Source of the DNA: CAZUVM01 sp964623885
Lineage (GTDB): Bacteria; Verrucomicrobiota; Verrucomicrobiia; Limisphaerales; UBA8199
Length of the DNA: 64,000 nt
Direction: 5' to 3'
NCBI GenBank assembly: GCA_964623885.1
Contig: CAZUVM010000260.1
Coordinates: forward strand, 1 to 64,000
Positions 43,117-51,914 of the stretch are shown piece after piece; the stretch's first letter is position 1; every line of letters starts with the position of its first letter. Both the position numbers and the translations under genes were made by a program. Below the pieces are notes generated by a model. It made no database searches. It was not told the origin of the DNA and was given only the letters and a program-made list of their open reading frames with translations.

Positions 43117-46002
43117 CTACCGCCCTCTTTTCTGAGCGCGCCGCTTAGCTTCGAGCAAACGGCTGGTAGTGGAGGTCGCCTCCGGTTCTTCAACGACCGG
43201 CGGTTCCGCCGCCGGTTCAGTGGTCGGGGCGGACAGCGACTGTGCTGCGGGACTGCCCGGCAACGGTTCGGAAGGAGCCTTGGCTGGCTGGAACAAGTCC
43301 GGTTTGGGTTGAGCGACCGGTATCGGTTGACGGGAGCGCACCTGATTGCGGCGCGCGAGCAAGGCGGTGAGCGATTCATCTGCGCTTGCCGGCAACGGTG
43401 TGCCGTGCCAGAAGAAGAGCCAGCGCCTGAGTGTTTGGGTGGCTTTTCGCCATTCTTCGCGGTCGATTTGAATTCGGCGCACAGCCACATCCAGCGTGAA
43501 GAGAATCACCGCGAGGCGGAGCAGCCATTCCCAGAGATCGCGCGGTTGGAAGGTTTTTTGGCGATCGTGAAGGAAGGGGTTTACTTCGGGTTGCGTTGGC
43601 TCCTCGAGGAGCTTGCCTTTGCCACTCTCGGCCAACCGGCGCATCAGATTGGCGTTCGGTTCGGTAGCGGTGAACTCCGGCGAGTAGTTCACACTTGCCC
43701 CGACCACTTGCGAGCCGCGCAATTGGCCGTCCTCTATGTCCATGAGGTGAACCAGGTAGGCTCCGACTTCTTTGGTGGGAAAATGCGCCTCGTAGTGGCC
43801 GGGGCCGGTTTGCTCGACACGCACGATTTGCCGCTCGCCTTTGGGGCTGACCACCGCTGCCTGCAGGTTGAGGAAGTTGCGATAATTACCCTTTTCATCC
43901 AATACCTCCGCGGTCAGGAGGCCTTCGCCTTTATCAACGCTGACCTCCGCGGCGAAATCGGCGTTATCGAGTCGGCGTAGGCTCCACTGGCCGATTTGGG
44001 ACCAGAACTGACGGTACTTTTCCCAATTCATCCAGAGCCGAGCCCATTTGGGCTTGGCGTCGGAAGTAAAAGCCACCGCGCGGCCGAGCCCATATTGCCA
44101 ATGAGCGAGCAAGGGATCGCCCTTGTCTGTCCAAAGCGGAGTCTCGGCGCGTGGTTTGGGGCTCGTCGCAACATAACCCAGCAGAGAGGGATAATCCGCA
44201 GCGCTGATGCCGCGAAGCAGTTCGCTCATAGCGCGGAGCTGGGGCTTGAACGGCTCTTCGTAAATGGCGGATTTGAGGATTACCGCGGTTTCCTTGATGA
44301 AAATCTGAGGCAGCTCGTTGACAGAACTAACATTGTAGAATCGACCTTTGCCCTGGTCGGCCATCCAGATCATCGTGTCAGGTCCCGCATGGCCGGAGAT
44401 CAACACGGTGCTGACGGTGATTTTGTCGCCGACAATGGCTTGCATGAGAGCTTGGCTGGGCGCACCGGGGTCGCCGTCACTGAAGACGATGATGTGCTTG
44501 AGATTGGCATTGGATTTACGAAGGGCTTCGTGGGCCATCGACATGATTTGCTGAAAGCTGCCGAGGTCGCCCTGGTTCATGCCGGCGATCTGGCGGGCCA
44601 AAGCCAGCTTAGTGCCGACGGGCTGGAGGGGGAATAGCCAGTGCTCGTCGCCGTCCCAAAGCAGCACACCCATTTGGTCGGCGGGGCCGAGCGCGGCCAG
44701 AACGCCCTGAGCGCAATCGCGGGCGACCGCGTTGCCGTTGTTGAACTCCATGCCGTGCATGATGAGAACGACAGCGCCGCTGGGCAGGACTTTCTTGCTA
44801 TCCAGTTCCATGCTAACCGGCAGAGTGGATTCCAGCGGGGTGCCGCGGTAACCGCCGGCGGCATAAGTCTGGTCGCCGCCCACGCAGACAAGTCCCACGC
44901 CAAAGTCGCGGACAGCACTTTCGAGTAGTTTTTGGCGATCCAGACCGAGGTCGCCGGCGGAGAGATTGCTGATGAAGATCGTGTCGTAGCTCTGCATCTC
45001 CACCAGGTTAATGGGAAATCCTTTGAGATCGACCAGCTTGATGTCCAAACGAGAGGACTGGAGCGCGGCGGCGAGCGCGCGATCCTGCTCAGGATCGGCG
45101 GAGACGATGAGGATTCGTGGATCGCCGTGGACGGTAGTGAATCCGGTGGCGCGATTATTCTGCGGAAGCGGATCCCCCGGGGCGTCAACCCGCACGTCGT
45201 AACCATAAAATCCCGGTTCGCTCAGGTTCTGCGGAAAGCTGTAGAGATTTTTGCCCGCGGAGAGCTGTACCTTTTGTTCGCCCAAATATTGGTCATTGCG
45301 ATAAAGGCGAACGGTAGCGGGTTCGGCCTGTTCGGATTGAATGAAGATCTTTACCTCGAAGGTTTGGCCTTTTTTCAGGCGGGGCGGGATTTGGACTTTT
45401 TGGACGGAGACATCATTGGCGCGCGAGACGCCCATGGGCAGGACGTCAACGGACACTCCGAGGCGCTGGGCGGCTAGAACGGCACCCATGGCGTCGCCCA
45501 TATTTTCATTGCCATCGGTTAAAAGGACGAGGCGCTTTTGGCCCGTTTCGGGAAATGCAGCGGTGCCCAACCGGATGGCAGCGGCGAGATCCGTGCGTTC
45601 GGTGCCCACAACCGCCTGGATTTTCTCGATATCCACTGCCGCGCTGGGCATCGTTTCAATACTCGCCTCGCTGCCAAAAACGACGACGCCGGCCTTGTCG
45701 ACCTTTTTCATCTTTTTGACCGCGGTATTGACGTACTCGCGAGCCGCTTCCTGTTGTGGGGACGGGATGCTGTCGGAGCGATCCAATAGGAAGAAGACGT
45801 TCATCCCTTCAACCGGCAGCAGCCACTGGAGACCGGCGATTGCAAAAAGAATAGCGCATAAGACAACCAACCGAATACTTAAGGCCAGCCAGCGCCGCCA
45901 TGGGCTCACCTGAACATCACTCTTCCAGGCAAACCAAATCACCCAAGCCAGCGCTGGGACACCCAGCAGCAGGTAGTATGGATGGGTGAATTGGAGGTTC
46001 AT
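43117..46002 (-). CDS. Double-VWA protein with glutamine-amidotransferase-like domain
   Basis: 961 residues. Two N-terminal membrane segments (YYLLLGVPALAWVIWFAW, WLALSIRLVVLCAILFAIAGL) are followed by a VWA domain whose metal site is DRSDS (74-78), an immunoglobulin-like stretch, a class-I amidotransferase-like domain (YDTIFISNLSAGDLGL, LVCVGGDQTYAAGGYRGT) without a visible catalytic Cys, a second VWA-like module (HIIVFSDGDPGAP) and a C-terminal membrane helix. This is the large BatA/B-type surface protein of verrucomicrobial and planctomycetal MoxR operons. Its start overlaps the upstream gene by ATGA. Confidence 0.85.
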   Translation of the reverse strand: MNLQFTHPYYLLLGVPALAWVIWFAWKSDVQVSPWRRWLALSIRLVVLCAILFAIAGLQWLLPVEGMNVFFLLDRSDSIPSPQQEAAREYVNTAVKKMKKVDKAGVVVFGSEASIETMPSAAVDIEKIQAVVGTERTDLAAAIRLGTAAFPETGQKRLVLLTDGNENMGDAMGAVLAAQRLGVSVDVLPMGVSRANDVSVQKVQIPPRLKKGQTFEVKIFIQSEQAEPATVRLYRNDQYLGEQKVQLSAGKNLYSFPQNLSEPGFYGYDVRVDAPGDPLPQNNRATGFTTVHGDPRILIVSADPEQDRALAAALQSSRLDIKLVDLKGFPINLVEMQSYDTIFISNLSAGDLGLDRQKLLESAVRDFGVGLVCVGGDQTYAAGGYRGTPLESTLPVSMELDSKKVLPSGAVVLIMHGMEFNNGNAVARDCAQGVLAALGPADQMGVLLWDGDEHWLFPLQPVGTKLALARQIAGMNQGDLGSFQQIMSMAHEALRKSNANLKHIIVFSDGDPGAPSQALMQAIVGDKITVSTVLISGHAGPDTMIWMADQGKGRFYNVSSVNELPQIFIKETAVILKSAIYEEPFKPQLRAMSELLRGISAADYPSLLGYVATSPKPRAETPLWTDKGDPLLAHWQYGLGRAVAFTSDAKPKWARLWMNWEKYRQFWSQIGQWSLRRLDNADFAAEVSVDKGEGLLTAEVLDEKGNYRNFLNLQAAVVSPKGERQIVRVEQTGPGHYEAHFPTKEVGAYLVHLMDIEDGQLRGSQVVGASVNYSPEFTATEPNANLMRRLAESGKGKLLEEPTQPEVNPFLHDRQKTFQPRDLWEWLLRLAVILFTLDVAVRRIQIDREEWRKATQTLRRWLFFWHGTPLPASADESLTALLARRNQVRSRQPIPVAQPKPDLFQPAKAPSEPLPGSPAAQSLSAPTTEPAAEPPVVEEPEATSTTSRLLEAKRRAQKRGR

Positions 46003-48557
46003 TCGGCGAAGGACGAAGAAAGGATGGAGAAACCAGAGGCGCTGAGATTACCAGGGGCGCTTTGATGTGCCGAGAAGCTGATGTTTGGTCTTCGTACTAG
46101 TTTCTGCACGCGATGGTTTTGTGAATCGGCTACATATAGGTTGCCGCCGGAGTCGAGTGCGATACTCCAAGGATTTGCAAACTGACCCGGATCAGCGCCC
46201 GGGCCGCCGATGATCTCGAGTGGTTGGTCATTGGCGTCGAACACCTGAATGCGGCTATTGCCAAACTCGCAGACATATTGGCGGCCGGCCGCATCGACGC
46301 AAATGTCGTAAGGGTAGCTGAATTCGCCTTTGCCTTTGCCTGGGCGGCCATAGGCACGCAAGAATTTGCCATCACTGGAAAAGACCTGGATGCGGTGATT
46401 GCAGGAATCGGCCACGTACAATCGATCCTGGGCGTCGATGCACAACCCTTCGGGCCGGTTGAATTCGCCCGGGCCATTGCCTACGTGTCCGAAGACGGAG
46501 ATAAGGCGAGGGCGCCCGACCAATTCTGATTTTGAACCGGCAGGAGCAGAATCCCCGCCCTGGATGAGATTGGGGACGCCGGGGACGGCGTCCCTACGAG
46601 GGCTGGGGTTGAGAACAGGCAGTGGGGCGAACTTCTGAATCCGCTCCACCTGACCGTATTCGCTTACAAAAATCTCCCCTTTGGAATTCACCGCAACGGC
46701 GCGCGGCATGATCAGTTGGCCGGCATTGGTTCCTTTCTCCCCAAATTGGGCCAGCAATTTGCCTTCAGTGGAGAAAAAGTTGATTCGCTGATAATGCGGT
46801 TCGACAACGATGATATTACCCTCGCGGTCACGGCCCATGCCTTTGGGTTTGCCAAGATCGGTCTGCGGCATTTGCCAGAAGAGCATGAACTGTCCGTACG
46901 GCGTAAATTTTTGGACCCGCCCGGTCATATCGACGACGTAGAGATTGTCCTGGCGGCCGACCGCCAGTGATCGTGGCTTGTTAAGTTGGCCAATACCAAC
47001 CCCGCGAGTGCCGATGATTTCAACGCGGTCAAAAATTTTGCTTTCGAGGTGCGCGGGCGAAGGTGAACAGCCTGAGGCCAGAAGCAGGAAACCGAGCGCC
47101 AGAATGGATGTGTGTGTTGCGTGTTTCGTGTTGCGTGTTGCGCACCAGAAACTAAAAACCCATTGGGCAACACACCATAGCGCGAGGGGCAGCACCGCGA
47201 CGGCCAATAGAGCAAGGCAGAGCGCGTTCACTTGAGCATTATGGCCGTAATGCAGCAGGTTAAAGATACGCAGGGCAATGGTTTCACCGCCGGGCGGATA
47301 GACCAGGATCATGGATTCGACATCCCAAAGACACAGCAGGAATACGATGTACCAAACCGCCAAAACCTGAACTCTTATTTGGGGCCATTGCACGTGGCGC
47401 AGCATTTGCCAGCGCGTTGCGCCTTCGAGCCGGGCAACGTCAAGCAGGTCCTGATCTAAAGTTTGAGTCGCATGGACCACGGTGTTCCAGCCCAATGCCA
47501 GGTAACGAACGACAAAAGCCAAAAGCACGATCCCGGCACTTTGATAAAACAACAATGACCATGACCGGTTGAAGACTGCAATCAGTGCAATACCAAGCAG
47601 GACGCCTGGCAGGAGGAATGGAAGCCAGAGCAAGCTGCCAAATAAATTGAATGAACCAGATGAGGAAGCGCGAAAACGGCGAGTAGCGAAAATGAGACTG
47701 ACTCCGAGAATGATTGTTGCTGACGCAGCGGCAAACCAGAACGAATTCCAAATAGCGTTCTGACTGGCGGCAAGAGCGCCGGACAGTTCAGTCCAGGTGC
47801 GGCGGGCGGAAGCGAGTTGCCATATGGGCAGGCCCACGGTAATGGCACAGAGCAGGATGGTACCGGCACCACAGCCGTAGAACCAAGTTGGGCCTAATTG
47901 GCGCCGAAAGGCTTTTGCCGAGACAGTAGCTTGAAGGTGCGGCCAGGGAATTTCTCTACGAGCCAGCCAAGCCAGGAGCGCCAAAGGTCCAAGAATCAGG
48001 GGCCAACTCATGCGCAATACGCCGAGCGAATCGAATGCAGTTGTGAATCGAATCCACATTTCGGCGGGTAGAACCTTCACCTGCAGAATAGAGGGAACTG
48101 CAAAGTTATTAAGGGCTAATACAACGGTCAGGACGGAAGACTGGAGCAAAGCGGTGCGACAAAGCGGCAGCAGGAGCACGCGCATAAGAGCCCAACCGCC
48201 GACGAGAGGATCGGCTTCGAGTTGCGCGGGTTCCAGGCGGCGCCAGGCGCTCCACACGACCAGGAGCGGAATCGGCCAGAACAACAGGCTCAGGATCCAC
48301 ATCGCGCCCGACAGCGAAAGAATGTTGAATGGGAGCCACGATCGCCACACTCCTGCTGCGCCAAGCAAATCCAGCCAGCAGTTGGTCACGAGAAACGGGG
48401 GAAGCGCCAAAGCGATAATGGCGAGGGCAAGAAACGCATTTCGCAGGCGAGCCGGCAAACCCGCCATGAACAAGGCGGCCATCAAACCAAAGGCAAGGGC
48501 CAGCAGCGTCGCACCTACGCCGACCATTACACTGTTTTTCAGAAGCAACCAGTTCAT
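45999..48557 (-). CDS. ABC permease (Fe3+-type, two domains) fused to an NHL beta-propeller
   Basis: 852 residues. Residues 1-470 form a two-domain binding-protein-dependent permease like FbpB/AfuB, with about 12 membrane segments and an EAA-like loop DVARLEGATRWQMLRHVQWPQI. After a linker rich in Thr, Asn and His (around 475) comes one more hydrophobic segment with a lipobox-like LLLASGC (480-495), then NHL blades (GQLNKPRSLAVGRQDNLYVVD, NRPEGLCIDAQDRLYVADSCNHRIQVF, and others) to the end. The linker is encoded by a word repeat, so this looks like two former genes joined in frame, the second originally a lipoprotein. No ATPase is nearby. Confidence 0.85.
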   Translation of the reverse strand: MNWLLLKNSVMVGVGATLLALAFGLMAALFMAGLPARLRNAFLALAIIALALPPFLVTNCWLDLLGAAGVWRSWLPFNILSLSGAMWILSLLFWPIPLLVVWSAWRRLEPAQLEADPLVGGWALMRVLLLPLCRTALLQSSVLTVVLALNNFAVPSILQVKVLPAEMWIRFTTAFDSLGVLRMSWPLILGPLALLAWLARREIPWPHLQATVSAKAFRRQLGPTWFYGCGAGTILLCAITVGLPIWQLASARRTWTELSGALAASQNAIWNSFWFAAASATIILGVSLIFATRRFRASSSGSFNLFGSLLWLPFLLPGVLLGIALIAVFNRSWSLLFYQSAGIVLLAFVVRYLALGWNTVVHATQTLDQDLLDVARLEGATRWQMLRHVQWPQIRVQVLAVWYIVFLLCLWDVESMILVYPPGGETIALRIFNLLHYGHNAQVNALCLALLAVAVLPLALWCVAQWVFSFWCATRNTKHATHTSILALGFLLLASGCSPSPAHLESKIFDRVEIIGTRGVGIGQLNKPRSLAVGRQDNLYVVDMTGRVQKFTPYGQFMLFWQMPQTDLGKPKGMGRDREGNIIVVEPHYQRINFFSTEGKLLAQFGEKGTNAGQLIMPRAVAVNSKGEIFVSEYGQVERIQKFAPLPVLNPSPRRDAVPGVPNLIQGGDSAPAGSKSELVGRPRLISVFGHVGNGPGEFNRPEGLCIDAQDRLYVADSCNHRIQVFSSDGKFLRAYGRPGKGKGEFSYPYDICVDAAGRQYVCEFGNSRIQVFDANDQPLEIIGGPGADPGQFANPWSIALDSGGNLYVADSQNHRVQKLVRRPNISFSAHQSAPGNLSASGFSILSSSFAE
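46572..46596. repeat. In-frame GGGACGCC/GGCGTCCC palindrome in the propeller
   Basis: GGGACGCC (46573-46580) and GGCGTCCC (46587-46594) form an inverted repeat inside the NHL part and are read in frame as a loop (RRDAVPGVPN) between blades, near residue 656. It is a second case in this window of a palindromic repeat tolerated inside a gene. Confidence 0.6.
47109..47142. repeat. GTGTTGCGTGTTTCGTGTTGCG word repeat at the fusion junction
   Basis: Low-complexity copies of GTGTTGC and GTGTTTC fill this segment, which encodes the CATRNTKHATHT linker between the permease and the propeller. On the coding strand the words read GCAACACGAAACACGCAACAC. Similar words elsewhere in the window occur only between genes. 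Confidence 0.7.
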
Positions 48558-48567
48558 CTCGGAGGAA

Positions 48568-49590
48568 TCATCGCAAGAAAATCTGGTTCAGTTTCTCCGT
48601 GGTTGGTTCCAAGTCGCGCAATAGCGCACTCCAATCGACTTTGAGAGTTGGGATGGTCGCCCGGTCGGAAGAAACTCCTTCCAGTGCTTTGGCAGAGATC
48701 AAACGATCGACCACGGCACGCGTTTGGAGGTATTCAAACAATCTTTCTGCTGCCTCAGCATGAGGAGCGCCGCGGGTGATTGCGGCGGTATTGGGAATCA
48801 GCAATGTCTCGGAGTTCATTGGGAGAGGGGCGACATTCAGGCCTTCGCGCTGGGCGTCGGCAATATCATCCGAGTCCGTTAATCCAACCAAAGCCTGGCC
48901 TTGGGCCACTGTTTTTACGACCATCGAATTGCCATCGACGAGGAACGGCTTGTTCGCTGCCAATGCGCGACACCATGTTTTCCAAGCAGCATCGCCCCAA
49001 TATTGGCGGAGCGCGTGGAAGTGTGTTGCGGTAGTACCGAATTGCGGGTAGGCCAGCGCCACCTTTCCGCACCAGACAGCATTCGTGAGATCGAACAGCG
49101 ACTTTGGCGCAGCAGCGACCTTGAGGAGATTCGGGTTGATGACCATACGACGGCTTCGGTAGCCAAAAGCCGCCCAGCCGTTACTTTCCCGCCAAACATT
49201 CTGCGTCGCAAGCTGGCGCGTCCGCATTTCTTCATTGCCCCAGAAGAGGTCGCACTGGGGATGGTTCCGTTCGGCTAAAATCCGATTAGCCAGACCGACG
49301 GTCTTCACGGCTTCGTTGTCGTAAATGGCGCGCACTCTGATTCCGGTCTCTTTTTCAAAGTCGCCGAAGATCGGCTCGGCATAAACCTGGTCTTGAGCGC
49401 AGTAAGCAACCACCTGACGCTGGAGTTGAGCTTTGGCTCGAGAAAGCGCCGGAAGTAAGGTCGCCGCCAAGAAGACGATGATAGCAAAGAGGATTGGAAC
49501 CAGGCCGAACAAATTACCGAGCACCTCGCGGGCGGCAAATTCATCGCTCCGCCAACCGTCGGCTTTGCCGTCGTTTTTGGGCTCGGTCAT
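48568..49590 (-). CDS. Extracellular solute-binding protein (family 1, Fe3+ type), membrane-anchored
   Basis: 340 residues. A 30-residue charged N-terminus and a membrane helix (LFGLVPILFAIIVFLAATLLPA) replace the usual cleaved signal. The binding domain begins at VVAYCAQDQVYAEPIFGDFEKETGIRVRAIY and continues with GNEEMRTRQLA, AYPQFGTTATHF and GLTDSDDIADAQREG, which fit FbpA-like iron or phosphonate/spermidine binders. The helix followed by LLPALSRAKAQ strongly resembles verrucomicrobial type IV pilin N-termini. It lies 10 bp before the permease-propeller gene. Confidence 0.78.
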   Translation of the reverse strand: MTEPKNDGKADGWRSDEFAAREVLGNLFGLVPILFAIIVFLAATLLPALSRAKAQLQRQVVAYCAQDQVYAEPIFGDFEKETGIRVRAIYDNEAVKTVGLANRILAERNHPQCDLFWGNEEMRTRQLATQNVWRESNGWAAFGYRSRRMVINPNLLKVAAAPKSLFDLTNAVWCGKVALAYPQFGTTATHFHALRQYWGDAAWKTWCRALAANKPFLVDGNSMVVKTVAQGQALVGLTDSDDIADAQREGLNVAPLPMNSETLLIPNTAAITRGAPHAEAAERLFEYLQTRAVVDRLISAKALEGVSSDRATIPTLKVDWSALLRDLEPTTEKLNQIFLR

Positions 49591-49614
49591 GTTCTCACAG
49601 TTGCGGGCTTGGAT

Positions 49615-51450
49615 TCATACAGTTCTCCGGTGATAAAACCACCATTCGAAGAGCAGCAGCAGCAGGGCAATTGTGGCAATCGTCCGCCACAATTCGAGAT
49701 TGGCTCGTTGACGTGTCGTGGCAGCGACTTTTGTATATTGGCCCAGTTTCAATTCATCGCGGGGCTTGATGTTGCTTTCATTTGCATCAAGAAGGTCGAC
49801 GCAGAACGCAATTTGGTTGGTGCCCAGCTTGAGGAGGTAGGTGCCTTGCCGATAGGTGTCAGCGAAGACGAATTCGTTCGCGCGTGGATCGACGCTGATT
49901 GTTTTGATGATACCGCCTGGGGTCGCGACCTCGGCGCTGGTTTCGGGATGCAGCAGCGCCAGGCGGAAGGCTTCGCCGGCTTTAACCAACAGTTGACCGC
50001 CGCGCGCGTTGGCGGGGTTAAGCCACTCGACGGCGTTGGCAATGAAAATTGGAAAAGAGATCCGCAGCGGCCAATTGCTCTGCAGGGTGTCGAAGCCGAT
50101 CCAGATGATGCGCTGTCGCCCGAGTTCGCCTGCCAGGATAAGTGGCGCCTGCGGGCATTCGACAAGGGAAATGGCCCAATCCGGGGCTTTGGCAGCCAGT
50201 GAATCAACCACCTGCACGTTATCGAAACTGGCGTACCGAAGGAGCGGGTGGTTCGATTTCCAATCTACGATGGGCGGCCCCTCGACGGAGGTGACGCTGG
50301 GCAACCAATTGGTGTTGATGACGTGGATCGCCAGCACATTGCCTTTGGGCCAGACGGTGGGAGTTACGCAATCCAGCACGACGAAATCGAAGGCCGTGCC
50401 GGGGTCCGTTAAATCAGCGGCAGTGGCGAGATCGACGCTGGCAGCCGAGCGCAGCGCTTTTTCGAGCAGCCGGTTGCCGCGTGTGACGAGCAGAACTTTG
50501 ACGGGTTTCGGCAACAAGCTGACGATGGAGGCCTGGTTATCGGCCGCAAGGTCATCGGTACCCGTTAGGCGCACTGTGAAGATGCCGTCCCTTGACTGCG
50601 CGGCGAGAAAGACCTGGGGTGATGTTTCGCCCGGATTGATGTTAAGCGGTTTGGTTTCCAACAAGCGGTCATCCAGCAGCAGTTCGAGATCGGTTTGGAC
50701 CGCGTTCGAGGAGACGTTCGCTACACTGACGTAAATAGCGCGCTGCCTTGCGTTTTCGGGATTCGCGCGCACATCCAACGTCGTGATGCCGAGATTATTT
50801 GAGCTGCGCCCAACCCGATGATAAACGAGCGGCAAAGCTTTGTTTTCGAATTCGCTGAGGTCCGGCACAGCACCGTCACTGAACAGGTGAATCTCGGCGC
50901 CCTTGCGATCGCGGACCAGTGACTCCGCCATGCGCAACGCCGCAACCAGGCGAGTGGGGCCGTCGGAGCAAATGCAACCCTGGAGCGCGCGACGCAACGC
51001 CGCCTTTTCGCTCGTAGCGGATTGCTTCACTTCAGTGTCGGCGCCAGCCTGGAGGATCACCATCTCGTCGCCGGCGGCCAGGCTGTCGACCCATTTCAGC
51101 GCTTCGGCGCGAGCGCGTTCAAAGCGGGAAGGCGATTCATCGGTAGCCTGCATGGAAGCGGAGGCGTCCAGGATCACGACACGCAACTGTGCCGGCTTGA
51201 TTTTTGCCGCAAAGTACGGCCGGGAGAGAGCAAGCACAGCCAGGATGAGAAGGAGGATTTGCAAAATGAGCAGCCAGTTCTTGCGCAGCTTTTGAAAAGG
51301 CGCACTGGCCTGGGTCTCCGCCAGGAATTTTTGCCAGAGCACGGTGCTGGAGACCAGGCGGACGACACGTTTGCGCTTAAGCAGGTAAAAGAGCACCACC
51401 ACCGGTATGGCGGCGGCAAACGCGAACGCGGCTGGAGCAAGAAAATGCAC
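49615..51450 (-). CDS. BatA-type VWA protein
   Basis: 611 residues. It begins at GTG 51450 with the BatA N-terminal membrane segment (LAPAAFAFAAAIPVVVLFYLLKRK) and a second (WLLILQILLLILAVLAL), then a VWA domain whose metal site is DASASM, DxSxS in type (ASMQATDESPSRFERA follows), then an immunoglobulin-like region and a C-terminal helix (IATIALLLLLFEWWFYHRRT). It belongs to the MoxR-DUF58-VWA group. The start is 3 bp after the four-helix-bundle gene stop. Confidence 0.85.
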   Translation of the reverse strand: MHFLAPAAFAFAAAIPVVVLFYLLKRKRVVRLVSSTVLWQKFLAETQASAPFQKLRKNWLLILQILLLILAVLALSRPYFAAKIKPAQLRVVILDASASMQATDESPSRFERARAEALKWVDSLAAGDEMVILQAGADTEVKQSATSEKAALRRALQGCICSDGPTRLVAALRMAESLVRDRKGAEIHLFSDGAVPDLSEFENKALPLVYHRVGRSSNNLGITTLDVRANPENARQRAIYVSVANVSSNAVQTDLELLLDDRLLETKPLNINPGETSPQVFLAAQSRDGIFTVRLTGTDDLAADNQASIVSLLPKPVKVLLVTRGNRLLEKALRSAASVDLATAADLTDPGTAFDFVVLDCVTPTVWPKGNVLAIHVINTNWLPSVTSVEGPPIVDWKSNHPLLRYASFDNVQVVDSLAAKAPDWAISLVECPQAPLILAGELGRQRIIWIGFDTLQSNWPLRISFPIFIANAVEWLNPANARGGQLLVKAGEAFRLALLHPETSAEVATPGGIIKTISVDPRANEFVFADTYRQGTYLLKLGTNQIAFCVDLLDANESNIKPRDELKLGQYTKVAATTRQRANLELWRTIATIALLLLLFEWWFYHRRTV

Positions 51451-51453
51451 CTC

Positions 51454-51867
51454 TTAAGTGGGGAGTAGGGAGTTCGGATTGTGGAATTTAGAAGACTGCG
51501 GGGTATGGCGCTGAGCTTCTGACTTGCGGGCGGTTTGGATGGAGGCGACTGCAATCGCCGTTAGCTCGTTTGCTTCGCGGATTAAGGGTGCTGCCGCGGA
51601 TGAGGCGAGTTTCCTCGCATCGACTAAAAGTTCGAGCCAGAAGCACGACTCGTCCGCTTCCTCTTCAACAGTGCCTAATTTCGAAATGAAGTCGGCAGTC
51701 GATTTTGCCCGGCGAACCGAACGGTAGTTGGCGCCGACCGATGTACCAGCTCGAAGTAATTGCCGTCCCAAAGTTCGTGAGACTTCGTCTTTTGCCAGCT
51801 TTTCGACTGTTCCTACAATGTCGAGGGCAAACCGTTTCGTTCGTCTTTTTAGGTTCTCGTTGTTCAT
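51454..51867 (-). CDS. Four-helix-bundle (S23/23S rRNA intervening sequence-type) protein
   Basis: 137 residues from the ATG at 51867; the frame is open to 51924 but that part is repeat-derived and overlaps the DUF58 stop. RRTKRFALDIVGTVEKLAK, RQLLRAGTSVGANYRSVRRAKSTADFISKLG and ESCFWLELLVDAR are the S23 signature. These proteins are often cargo of selfish 23S rRNA inserts or diversity-generating elements, or are found alone. Here it splits DUF58 from the VWA gene. Its last 18 codons lie in a repeat-like CTCCCTACTCCCC tail. Confidence 0.88.
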   Translation of the reverse strand: MNNENLKRRTKRFALDIVGTVEKLAKDEVSRTLGRQLLRAGTSVGANYRSVRRAKSTADFISKLGTVEEEADESCFWLELLVDARKLASSAAAPLIREANELTAIAVASIQTARKSEAQRHTPQSSKFHNPNSLLPT

Positions 51868-51878
51868 GTTTTGTGTTG

Positions 51879-51910
51879 CCGTTCCGCACTCCGCATTCCG
51901 CGTTCCGCAC
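51879..51910. repeat. TTCCGCACTCCGCATTCCGC word repeat
   Basis: Copies of TTCCGCA/ATTCCGC occupy the 47-bp gap between the DUF58 stop and the four-helix-bundle start. It is another word repeat at a gene boundary; together with the word-like 3' end of the next gene it brackets that gene. Confidence 0.6.
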
Positions 51911-51914
51911 TTCT

